In this document: positions 36,401 through 47,648 of the stretch, one piece after another
How positions within the stretch are numbered: position 1 is the stretch's first letter
Layout: each line of letters starts with the position of its first letter
Assembly (NCBI GenBank): GCA_028023455.1
Contig: JAQFVV010006231.1
Coordinates: forward strand, 8,322,036 to 8,386,035
Origin: Epiperipatus broadwayi
Taxonomy: Eukaryota > Onychophora > Udeonychophora > Euonychophora > Peripatidae
Length of the DNA stretch: 64,000 bases
Direction of reading: 5' to 3'
Translations under genes and position numbers: made by a program
Notes under the pieces: generated by a model
The model's input: the letters and a program-made list of their open reading frames with translations, nothing else
The model's database searches: none
What the model was told of the DNA's origin: nothing

Positions 36401-38760
36401 AACTTAATGAATAAACATTTATTATGGCCTTGTAGATAAACAATACTCATTCCCACTATTAGATATACATAAAGGAAAATGAATTTTAATGATTGGTATA
36501 CCATAACTAAGATCCTGATAACTTTTCAACCAAATTTAAAACATTAAGTTATACTACAATTTATTTTTTTCTTATTAGCTACCCCTGATCACTGTTGACA
36601 TAATGTGAACTTCCCACCTTTCTTCATGATGCCAATCTGGAAGGTCACAATATATATATAGAACTGCCCACCTTTATCTATAATAACTGACACTGACGAA
36701 TAGAAAAAAAACTAATACTCTACCTCCCTTACTATCCAATCTTTAATTAAAGGTGCTTGGTCCTCAGATAAAGTGCAAAATATCATTGACAACAAACTAC
36801 CAATAACATAAACACTCAACTACTGGACAAATACTAACCAAACAAACACTTTATTTATTTTAAGGTAAACCCTTTAGGTGCCAGTTCATAATCAACGTGT
36901 TTATCTGATCAGAATTAAATCCAGTACCTGAACCTCTAACTAGCTCGTGAGATTGTAACTACCTTTTAAGAAAAATAAAACTCTGCCCTCTCTGATAATC
37001 CTATCTCAATAATAATGATAATTTACTGAACGAGAAAACATTAATGTCTTTAAACAACAAATCCTTTTAAAAAATATAGTTTCCCTATTTTTTTAATTTT
37101 AACTTAATTATTTTTTGTTAATAATTAAATCTCTCCATTCCCATCTTATTAAAATATTGTTCAACATAAATGTATGTATTCAAAATATAAACGTAAATAT
37201 TTAAACGACATTTTAAGTATTTCCTTTTCTTAAAAAAAAAAACAAAAAAACAATCGTTTTGCTTTATAAGTTAAACACACATACTCTTTTCATTTTAAAT
37301 AAATATTTTAATATAATATATTACTCTTTTTAATTTAAATAAATAAATAAATACATTATATTACTCTTTTCATTTTAAACAAATATTTTAATAAATTATA
37401 TTAAATAAAATATACTTGACATTAGATTTAAGATACACCCATAAGTACACACAATGTCTTTAAATGTAATTAAACACAGAAGCCGATATCATTTATATTT
37501 CCTAAATATTATTTTGTAAAGTCTAAAGTTTTATTTATCACAGTTTATTTTTTTATTTTGAAAGGAAATCAAGAATGAGAGAAGACTAAAATCAAAAGTT
37601 ACCTAGGATTTAGAAAATTTGAAATGATGTACACAGCACAATGTAGTTTCTCTAAAAATTATTTATTACCGGTTAATGCTAACTTCAAGCAAACCTTCCT
37701 TGACTCTGTGATATTATAAACTTTCGTGGATTTTTCATTATCGACACTCCGGTACTTTATTGCTTAACTCGACCATGATTTACCCACCGAACTACCTGCT
37801 GATGTTATTCGCAGTGAGGTTTCAGCCAATTGTACAATACGGTAATTTAACACTGCATCATTTCAGTAGACATAACAATTTATATAATTGTTATATCTGT
37901 AACTTCAAAAAATATTTTTAAATGTTTTTAAGATATCCTAAATAAATGGAATGTTGAAAGTTTTTAAAATATCTTAACAATGGAAATTTTTTTGTTATCT
38001 CCAGCATTTATTGTCTTACTTCACTCTGATTGGGCTTCTATTTTTTCTTCAAAACTCTTACACACACACACACTTAATTGTTTTATTATAAAACAAAATG
38101 AAATTCTCTTTATTTATTTTTTTTATTACAAACTAATCAAAATAATATTAAATCATTTTATTTATAAGATTGATTTTTTTTCTTCTTAAAAAAAAAATCT
38201 TACCCTCTTTAAAAGTGTTTATTATTTATTTTCTTTAACAAAAAATCCCCCTATCCTAATCTTTAGTTTTTTAATTTTTTCTTTCAACTTTTAACTTTTA
38301 TTCCCACTTAATTTTTTTAAAAGATGAAATTTATGAGATATTAATACTTTTAAATAACACTACAATGAAATAACAATGTACTTTGCTACATTATATATAA
38401 CTGTGTTATTGCCCCTATATATATACATGATGGGTTTTAATCTGGCATAGATAGAGCTATGTGAAAAAATACGTGAAACAGATATGAGAGCAGGAAAATA
38501 CTGTTTCACCATGTGGTAGAACTCTTCTGAGCTTAGGCCCTAGATAATGTTTTTATTTCAGGCATTATATTATATCTTGGTAACTTAGATATTATTTTAT
38601 ATTGAAGAAACATTGTGGCAATTATTATAAATATCATTCAAATATTATTTCGATAGTGAATTAGATGTCATTTTGGATATCACAATTTTCAATTTTTAGG
38701 TTATAATATATATATATATTGAAACCATTATGGGTTTTGTGACAAACAACAACATAGTAG
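33484..38760. other. AT-rich DNA, no supported gene
   Basis: Short ORFs only. Points noted: an acceptor-like CAG with a donor-like GTAAGT on the minus strand at about 33930-34060, three AT-rich tandem units of about 57 bp at 37270-37400, and a GC-richer patch with CGGTAATTTAACACTGC at 37660-37860 that could be a promoter or first-exon region. None could be turned into a gene model. Confidence 0.35.
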
Positions 38761-38763
38761 GGT

Positions 38764-38765
<2 letters not shown>

Positions 38766-38794
<29 letters not shown>

Positions 38795-38797
38795 AAG
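38766..38797. repeat. (CA)n/(TA)n microsatellite
   Basis: An ACACAC run passes directly into TATATA. Confidence 0.9.
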
Positions 38798-38869
38798 TTG
38801 AAAGGAAAAATACAAATAAACACAAGTTTTTTTAGATATATTCTACATTACACTGGAATAATAGTTAGA

Positions 38870-39035
38870 GATTAAGTAATATATATTAAGGTTATAACCT
38901 TAAGACTATGCATCTAGATGTGACAGTAGGGACCTCTACAAATCTTAGCACAAGAATAACAACTTTAAAAGACAAGAGTGGCCATTCATATCTTCAACCT
39001 ACTTTTTAATTATATAGGCATATCTAAAGCAGTTT
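38870..39035 (+). repeat. dispersed repeat copy related to the palindrome at 39171-39558
   Basis: AAGTAATATATATTAAGGTT, GTAGGGACCTCTACAAATCT, then ATCTTCAACCTACTTTTTAA repeat the left arm of the neighbouring palindrome in direct orientation at about 85% identity. Confidence 0.8.
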
Positions 39036-39170
39036 GATTTGAGAATGTAAAGCTATTAAATACTTCACTTATTAAGTCCATAATTTTTATATAAGCTAAG
39101 GTACATAAAATCTTTCAATTTACAGTGAGTCAGTGTGAAGCTGTTATAATTAGAAATCCTTTCAGACAAT

Positions 39171-39558
39171 TTAAAGTTGTAATTAATAATTTGTTAAGTG
39201 CATATCCATTACTTAAGTAATATATATTAAGGCTATAACCTAAGACTGTGCACTAAGTTGTGACTGTAGGGACCCCTACAAACCTTAACACAAGATTAAT
39301 GACTTTAAAAGGCAATTGCAGCTACTCTTATCTTCAACCTACTTTTTAATTATATAGGTGAATCTAAAATATATATATTTTAAAAGTAGATTGAAGATAA
39401 GAGTGGCAGCTCTTGTCTTTTAAAGTTATTAATCTTATGTTAAGATTTGTAGAGGTCCCTACTGTTGCAGATAGGCACATAGTCTTAAGGTTATAGCCTT
39501 AATATATATTACTTAGGTAATGAGTATGTGCTTAACAAATTATTAATTACAACTTTAA
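39171..39558. repeat. 388-bp palindromic repeat
   Basis: The left arm starts TTAAAGTTGTAATTAATAAT and the right arm ends with the inverse of it. Arms of about 185 bp include TATATATTAAGGCTATAACC, GTAGGGACC.CTACAAA and TCTTCAACCTACTTTTTAA, with only a short AT-rich centre (ATATATATATTTT). This could be a fold-back MITE or a head-to-head dimer of the repeat at 38870-39035. Confidence 0.85.
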
Positions 39559-41264
39559 GTTAAAGATTAAATAATTTTGAATTTAAATGTTTTTAATTAT
39601 AAATTAAACATATAAGAAGATTTAATTAATATTTTATTAATTCTGATGTTGAAATTAAAACAAGCATATATTTATATTACAATAGATATACTGGTAATTA
39701 TAAAATTCCATTATTTATTTTGATTAGCAAATTTTTTTAAATTAATCATTGTATAACATATTTCATAAAATTCCATACAGTTGTTTTCAAAGAGTTAAAT
39801 AAAAGTCATTAACTTTTTTTAATCAAGATAGAAAAAAAATATTTTTATTTAATGTATTTTTCCCCACACCTAGAATTCCAAGAGTTGGACAGATTATGAC
39901 AGAACTATCATGAAGAAGTAACTGAGGGCAAGACAGTGAGTACAGACACTGTTACTAGTTCATGATGATGGAGTTGGGATTCACTTAGAGCAAGACTAAG
40001 CTTCTCTGAAATCCCCATAGCTGACATTGAACTAGATAGCTTGCCTGAAATTTATCCAATCCTAGACTAAATGGATGGAATTTAAAGTTACCTGAATTAT
40101 CCCTTAAGCCAAAAAAAGCTTACTAAAAGAAGTCATCAGCATGCTGATGAATTAGTTATATCTATGCTGTTTTATCTATATGCAGAGAAACAGGTAAATG
40201 TGCAGCATTGTATGTATATAAAATGTAGCTGGTGAAGTATTTTAAATAATTCCTTGAAAATGACATTTTAAAAGTGAAACAAGTAAAATAATTTTTGCTT
40301 AAGTTAAAAGTCTAAAATAAAAAATTAATTCATAGACTATTTTGTATTTCATAAAAGAAAAAGTAGATTCAAAAAGCATTACCAGATTGGAAAACATTGA
40401 AACTGGCTGGAATGTTTTTTTAAAGATGCTTATAATTACTCAGAATAACTGGTCAAAAGCAGATATTTTTAAAAAAAAAGAAAAAGAAAACTTCTATGAA
40501 AGACCATCAAATAATATAACTGCTTCACATTATTATTATTTTATATATACTCACATATGCATTAATTTTATGTATACTTTCAGTGGGAATTAATTGTGAA
40601 AAATATATTATTAATAATTTTATTATTTTGACAAATTAAAATCTATAAAATAAACGTCAGTGTCTATATACATTTCCATGCACACACACATGTTAAATCA
40701 GTCATTAATTATGTATTATTAAAAAACAAATTTCATTTATAGGTTATGACAATTTTAATATGTTAATAAATTATTATACTACACATCTGCGTGCTGATAT
40801 ATATGTTTTACATAGATCCATTATAAAGCATTTGTATCATTAAAATGTGATGATTTATTATATTCATTATATGACAATTCCTATACATTACTGCATGTAT
40901 GCATGCTTATATTAATCATTGTCAGGTTGACACATATATGTCAAAAATAATTTTTTTGTTATATTACTATTCAAATATGTTCATTTTATATTATACCACA
41001 TGCCTGTGTCTTGATACATATGTGTTTTATGTAAACTTATTGGAACATATATGTAAATCACAATGTGATAGCATATTTCTTTTTTCAATATATTAATCAA
41101 AATGACAAGACTTAATTTATATGTATATAGCCATATTCTGAAGACCTTATTTTCACTTTTTTATTGTTATTAACAAATTGATATTTCATTGTTAAAATTA
41201 TTCCAGTGAATTAATTTAATCCTTAGACATAAATTATTATGTATGGTATTATATCTTTTGTTCA
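39559..41264. other. AT-rich DNA with a possible coding relic near 39870-40080
   Basis: From 39870 the plus strand reads, with one frame change, EFQELDRL, then EVTEGKTVSTDTVTSS and LRARLSFSEIPIADIELD. It is less AT-rich than its surroundings and may be a pseudogene or transposon scrap. The family is not recognised. The rest shows nothing. Confidence 0.35.
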
Positions 41265-41440
41265 CAATAACAGTTATAGAGTTTGTGTTCTCTGAACTAG
41301 ATTTGTGCATAATGGTCTGTTATATAAAATATGTTTATATTAGTGTTTACGGGCATCCAGTTGATGATAATGATTCTGAATTGGTGCAAAGAGGATATGC
41401 ATTAAAGTCCATGAACTATATTTTATTTAGTTAGTATTTA
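41265..41440 (+). repeat. dispersed repeat, copy 1
   Basis: It shares AGATTTGTGCATAA, GGGCATCCAG.TGATGATAA and ATTCT..ATTG with 62998-63170 in the same order over about 175 bp, roughly 75% alike. The family is unknown. Confidence 0.7.
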
Positions 41441-41924
41441 TTAAAAATTAAGTTTATAGTTGGCCAGTACATTAATGGTACTAAGTGGCCAGAGCACTGA
41501 CAATGATCAACATGTTTTAATATCCTAGCATTATTGTTCTTATTGTTATATATTCTTATGAATTAGCACTTAAGTTTGTACATCCAAATTTATGTTTAAA
41601 TCATCTGCCCCAAGCTGGCAAGAGTTAAATAGTTATCCTGGTCTAGACCCATTTCAAATCCAATCACCAGATTGACTCTTAATTTATTTTTATTGTTAAT
41701 CATTCATGATGATGAATGGTCATTACTTTTGAGTATTGTTATCAGTTATGCTGCTAAGTTTATGCTTATACTTAATATAGTTAATTAGTGCTGCTGATCT
41801 CTCATGCGAATTTTTTTTGATATTTAATTATATATTTAAAATCTAGTTGACTTGGGTTTATGATAATGGGTGCCATCCTCCAGGTTCATTCCATGAACCT
41901 GTAGCATTACAATATATATATATT
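41441..41924. other. unique AT-rich DNA left of the inverted-LTR element
   Basis: No ORF. It ends in an (AT)n tract that supplies the ATATAT target-like sequence at the element boundary. Confidence 0.4.
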
Positions 41925-42306
41925 GTACCTATATTGATATAGGCACATATAATTTTATCTAAAATTATATTATTAAAATAATTTTTCATTAAAGAAAAAC
42001 ATAAAATTAAATGTTGAAGAGTTTATTCAGTTTGTTTTTGAAAAAGATAAAAATCAAATAGTTTTCTAGCGTTAGTTTTGAAATAAAAAGCTACAATTAA
42101 TTAATCAAAAGGGGGGAGGGGGAGCATTGGTTTGAGAAATTAAACTAAGGGTTATAAAAGGAAGTAAAAAGTTTTTATTAGTATTTGTAAAAATATAATT
42201 TAAAAAGTTAAAACATACAAATCTCTTTTCATTCAAGTTTAATTAAAGAAAAAATAATGTTAAAACTAAATAGTAAATTGTATTAAAAATATATGTGCGT
42301 ATATAT
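41925..42306 (+). repeat. left inverted arm, outer segment
   Basis: It begins TACCTATATTGATATAGGC, which holds a 7-bp hairpin (CCTATAT/ATATAGG), and matches the right arm's outer end at 55005-55385 in reverse. It stops at the 7.7-kb insertion; the sequence resumes at 50017. Confidence 0.9.
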
Positions 42307-45300
42307 TGTAACAATCCGGAGAAAGCGACTTAACGTAATCTGCACTACGGGGCGCCATCTAGGCATTTAAACCTAGAAAAATTTATAAAGTAGGCAGATA
42401 TGTAAGTCAAAAAAAAATAATTTTTTTTTCCTTTTTTAAATATTTTGGTTCCGGTCGTTAGCCCATGTCACTAGCTCAGTGGAATAGCAGATATTTAATA
42501 ATATAATCTAAGAGTATATTAAAAAAAAAGAATAAAATAAGCCACTGCCAGTAATTAACATACAAAAATTTATTTACGCACATATATATATAAGATTTAA
42601 AATTGTTTTAGTATCAGTTTTACATTTCAAAATTTAACATTATTTTTAACTTTACCTTAGATTTTAATTTACATTTAATTTCTATTATATTATCAGTTTA
42701 CATTTTAATTAAGTTTGCATAGATGGGATTATAAAAGCTTGTTTTAATATGTTGCTATAGATCGGTTACATAGATTACAGTTAAACACATTTCACAGTAA
42801 ACATAAACGATCAAAATACAAAATTATTGATTACTGACAATTGTGGAGGGAAATTTATACGTAACCCAATAGTATTCACCATAAGATACTTGCATTGTCA
42901 CCAATAACTTAAAAGACATCCGAATAAATACATTTTTGATACTCACCATAAGGTATCATTATTTATCGAATGTCTATATATTTTGATCAAATATGGAAAC
43001 GCAAAACATAGTTAACCAATAAACAATCCATGCAAGCGTCTATAAACAACTTAAATTTAATGCATTTCTGTTTAGGGTCAAGTATGAATAGACCACATAA
43101 ATTTGCTTTTGAAAATAAACATTCTATCCCTATTTAACCTTAGGTTAAAATTCGTAGTCACACTGGCATCAATTCATCTGATATATCGATGTATTCAATG
43201 TAATAAAATACGGCAGCACAAAAAGTTAAGAGAAGAAATTGCTTCTCATGAGATAGGAATATTACATCTATCTGCAAAGAAGACAATAAACAAAAACTCC
43301 ATAGAAAGGAACTCTATCTGACTTATAATTCCTTCCATAGGCAAATGGAAGTGTGCGGCATATGAAGCGATTCTTCCCATAGCGAATCAATATTACATCT
43401 ACTAATCACACCAATATATCCAATCCATTGACCCAATTTAACCACGAAACAAATAACCCAAGATTACCCTCCCCTAATATAACTTTACAAATCTATACAG
43501 CCATTCACGCCCGACTTAAGTTTAACATTTATATAATTATTTTAACGAAAAACAAAAATCATGATAAAACTTAAAGAACAAAAAATGAATAATATAAATG
43601 GAAATGATTTTAAATATATATAAAATAAAAGGAAATACATCAAATAACATTTTTAATAAATTAAGTTGGTTAGATAGGATAATTGCAATTATTTAAATAT
43701 GGAAAGTTTTAATTTAATGTTCATTATTTATAAAGTTCTTACTTTAAAACAGTCCATCTTTATCCGTTGCTTGCCTGAACGTGAATTCCCACCTCCTAAG
43801 ATTGGTATTCATTTAGCGTTTATTTATTTATTCGAGGTTTTTAGTTTATTTCCTAATTAAAAACGTATTATTTTTTTCTTTCAAACTGAAGGGATTGAAG
43901 TCTTCATCCCTCTCCCTAACATCTATCTGTCACATCGTAATAACATAACGTAACTAACTAATTTTCCAAATCCTTTTATATTACTTTAAAGTTGACTTAA
44001 CATTATGTATCTTGAGATCCTTTTGTTGTCGATTTCCTGGTTTATTTCATTTGCTATTTCTATTTTTTCTATCTGGTGTTTTACATTTAAATGCCAAGTT
44101 TTACATTTAACTAATTAACAATCATTTCCATTTGATTAATTAACCTTTTTCCAAATCAAAGATATATTTTATCTCTAAATCTTTTAGTTTTTTTTTAAAA
44201 TACCTTTCTATTTTTAATACAGTTTTATTTTAATATTTTTTTTTATCTGCGTTTAATATATACGGTTTAAGATGATATTTAATTTCAATTTTTAATTCTT
44301 AAAGAAAATTTTTAAATGCGAACTTTTTAATTTACTTTCATTTTAAATATAAAAAACAATGTAACGACTCTCTCGTTACATATCAGTAAAGTTGCAAAAA
44401 AATGATCAAAAAACAAAAATTTTTTACTTAGGGTTAGTAATTACGTACACGATTAACAAAATTTACAAAACATTGGTTAATATTTTTACAAAAAGACTAT
44501 ATACAAAAGAAAAGAAAATTTACTATACGCTACCTAAGGACATTCTTTACACCCCTCCCCACAGAGTTCTATTTATTTTATACATTTATTTTACACACTG
44601 ACAAGCAAGTTATTTTATAAATTATTTATTTAAGAAGGTTGCATTGAAGTAAATATATTTGAAAGATAATGGTTATATGTATATTTGAGCACAATTATAA
44701 ATACCACCAACCTATTTAGACTGATTAAAATGCTTAAATAGGATTACACTGAAGTAAATTCCCAACGGTACTCATCGTAAGGTACCACATTTCGATCATA
44801 AACTTACGTGGCTGTGCACGCCTATACACGTTAAAGCATAATATATATCAACAACAAAAAACATATCAATCGCAACCTTTTGACTTTCTTTTTAACGAAA
44901 TACAGTTTAAAATTATTTATACTTTCTCGTGTTTAATATATGTGCTATTTCTTTTACTGGCAGAGCTTTTATAAGATCTAAAGTATACGACTTTATGTAA
45001 ACAGATAAAAATGTTTCATTTTGAGAAGAATTTGTTCAGGGTATACGTGGTTTATTAAAGATCGGCCCGAGTTGGTTTGCCCAGCCGTGGGGCTATTAAT
45101 TACTTTTACACCCTGCAGAACCCTGAATAATAGATGTTAGTATACTATATATGATGTTTATTCTCTAAATAATGAAAATGTGTAAAATTTTTCTTCTTGG
45201 TTTGCACACCCAGTTCAGATGATGTTCTTTTTAAATATTATACACACTATGTACAAGTCATTACAAATATGTATATAATTCTCCCAATAATGTCAATCAT

Positions 45301-45340
45301 ATATGATTTTTTTTTTCCCATAAACAATATTCAGTATATA

Positions 45341-45564
45341 TGTGATATTTTGTTCTTCTTCCATAAATAATGTTTTAAATATATATGTACACTTTCTTGG
45401 GGTGGTGAAAGAAAAGTAGTGGCAGCTTTTAAATACTTTCACACCCATAGTATGTGATATTTTGTTCTTCTTCCATAAATAATGTTTTAAATATATATGT
45501 ACACTTTCTTGGGGTGGTGAAAGAAAAGTAGTGGCAGCTTTTAAATACTTTCACACCCATAGTA
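45341..45564. repeat. tandem duplication, two copies of 112 bp
   Basis: TGTGATATTTTGTTCTTCTT begins at 45341 and 45453. Each copy contains GGTGGTGAAAG and CTTTCACACC, able to form a hairpin. Confidence 0.95.
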
Positions 45565-46046
45565 TGTAAAAAAAAAAAAAAAAGATATGTGCTTCAAATA
45601 GTAATGACATCTTTAATTACTTTATGATATTATACATCTGAACTGCTGTACAGCTGTCATAAATAAAGATATGCATTTATAAAAATGTACAATCATCTAG
45701 TAAAAGTGTTGTAACAATCTACTCCTCTTGACTGGCACCCAGTAGTAATACCATTATAAATTTTGTCATCAGGTGGTAGATTGAATAAACTAAAAAAAAT
45801 ATTAGAAACAATGATTCCAAAATTTAACAAGTTATATAGAGAGCATTATTTGTACTCAACTATTGTACTCAACTATGTACTCAACTATGTAATGTACTCA
45901 ACTATATAATGCAACTGTTGATAATTTTAATATGAAGTAATACAATTTTAAGTATGTTTCAGGTGCAAAGGAACAACCAAACTTAAAGACCCAGCAAAAA
46001 CACTGAAGAATGAACAAGAGTAGATTAGGTAACAATATGATATTTG

Positions 46047-46048
<2 letters not shown>

Positions 46049-46095
<47 letters not shown>

Positions 46096-46122
46096 TTATA
46101 ATATATATATATATATATATAT
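46049..46122. repeat. (AT)n microsatellite
   Basis: Nearly pure AT, interrupted once by TGTATTTAT. It lies about 260 bp upstream of the gag-like ORF. Confidence 0.95.
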
Positions 46123-46385
46123 TTGTAAATGTTGGATCTAGAGGTTAATAATGCAAAAGGCAGGCATGGTAGAACACTAAATATAATAAATCAGGTATAG
46201 ATCAGGTACAGGTATGGGGGAGCAGAACAAGGGGGAGACTGTTGAGAATGGGGGAGAGGTGTATCAGGCCATAAATAAATAAAAACAAACGGGAAACCAT
46301 AAGTGAGCATTTTTGTGTCTTAAATAAATAAAAATATATATAAATAAAATACACATATATCTATCTATATTTGAAGCTTAGCAGA

Positions 46386-47648
46386 ATGGAGAATAGTGAT
46401 AAAGAGAAGATATATCAGGTAAAGATGCTCAGGTCAGGAAGAGTAATCTATGATGATGATCAAAAGATGGAAGCGGAAAGCGAAGAGAAAACTGATGCAG
46501 AGCAAGAACATCAGGAAGTTGTAACCATGGAATCTGTAGAGAGCTCCACACAGAAACAGAATATAAACCTACAAACGTTGTTGATGAATATGTTCACTAA
46601 CATGGAAAAAAGATTCGAAACCAAGCATAATGAGATGAAGGAGTGGATGTCATCACTGTGTAATGAAATGAACAGTAATATATTAAAGCGAATAGATGAG
46701 GTGCTAGCAGACTGCAGGAAAGGCTATGAAAAGGTTCATACTGAATTGGAAGGACTCTTAGAGGAGCATAAAGAAGAAACTAAAACTATAGTATCCAAGA
46801 TGACTGGAGAGTTAGTGATGACACGAAGTGTGATAGACCAGCAAGAAGCTGCCCACCACATAGCCATAAGTCAAATAAATGAACATTTGGGTGATGAACT
46901 GAAGTGTCATGAAGAACAAGAGAGGATCATTTTAAATGTGCAGGAAACACAGACAGAGTTTCAAGACCAGCTAAAGGAACTGAGAGGTGAAATTGATAAA
47001 CTAAAAAGCAGCGCAGTGAAAATTTCAGAGTTCAAACCTGACGCATTAGGACCAGTACAGGAACACCACGTTGATAGGACATCAAATGTTATGCCCATTG
47101 GACAAATCTCGAATGCACAAGCCTACATGGCGAAGTTCATCCAAGTGAAATCATTCAAAGGTGATGCTGGAGAAAATCCGAAAGCGCATATTGAAAGTCT
47201 TCAACAATTGTTTCGATTCCAACAGATCTCAGCACCGGATCAAGTAGCTTTGGCAATTCACTATCTCAATGGATATGCAAAATCATGGTGGGAAAGCCAT
47301 GAAGACAAGCCACTGAATTTTGAACAGTATGCAGCAGCTCTGTTAAGGACCTTCTGGAGTGAGGAGCGCCAGGATGGCATTTATCATTCGGTTTTAAAAG
47401 AGATGTATGGATCGGCCGACAAGGAAACACACACACAGTTTTTTTTGAGGCAAGTGGCACATCTCTGGTCTCTGATGGCATTCCCATTTACAGAGACCCA
47501 GATTATCCGTGCAATACAACAAAATATGCCACCATACATACAACAAATGATGGTAGGATGCCGAATAAGGAGAATTGAGGAAATGGCACAATTCCTCACC
47601 ACCATTGACTACACGCCCATCAACAAAGGACCTCAGGAGAGTAACTAG
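46386..47648 (+). CDS. gag-like capsid protein of a retrotransposon, intact
   Basis: This 420-residue ORF has no stops. Residues about 1-200 are acidic and strongly coiled-coil (for example MEKRFETKHNEMKEWMSSL). Residues about 245-400 resemble a Ty3/gypsy-type capsid domain: FIQVKSFKGDAGENPKAHIE, QVALAIHYLNGYAKSWWES, then LLRTFWSEERQ and FFLRQVAHLW. In a gag polyprotein this would assemble the particle that packages the element's RNA. There is no C-terminal CCHC zinc knuckle, and no protease, RT or integrase follows. The ATG at 46386 was chosen over the upstream TTG. Codons are much less AT-biased than the surroundings, so coding function was kept until recently. A domesticated gag is possible but unproven. 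Confidence 0.8.
   Translation: MENSDKEKIYQVKMLRSGRVIYDDDQKMEAESEEKTDAEQEHQEVVTMESVESSTQKQNINLQTLLMNMFTNMEKRFETKHNEMKEWMSSLCNEMNSNILKRIDEVLADCRKGYEKVHTELEGLLEEHKEETKTIVSKMTGELVMTRSVIDQQEAAHHIAISQINEHLGDELKCHEEQERIILNVQETQTEFQDQLKELRGEIDKLKSSAVKISEFKPDALGPVQEHHVDRTSNVMPIGQISNAQAYMAKFIQVKSFKGDAGENPKAHIESLQQLFRFQQISAPDQVALAIHYLNGYAKSWWESHEDKPLNFEQYAAALLRTFWSEERQDGIYHSVLKEMYGSADKETHTQFFLRQVAHLWSLMAFPFTETQIIRAIQQNMPPYIQQMMVGCRIRRIEEMAQFLTTIDYTPINKGPQESN

Noticed and set aside
42466-42490. tRNA A-box-like TAGCTCAGTGG
   Set aside because: No B box or cloverleaf follows at the right distance.
42307-45725. TGTAACAATC at both 42307 and 45710, with TGGCACCC 24 bp after the second, as possible LTR starts and primer-binding site
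   Set aside because: The match ends after 10 bases, so these are not LTR copies; it could be chance.
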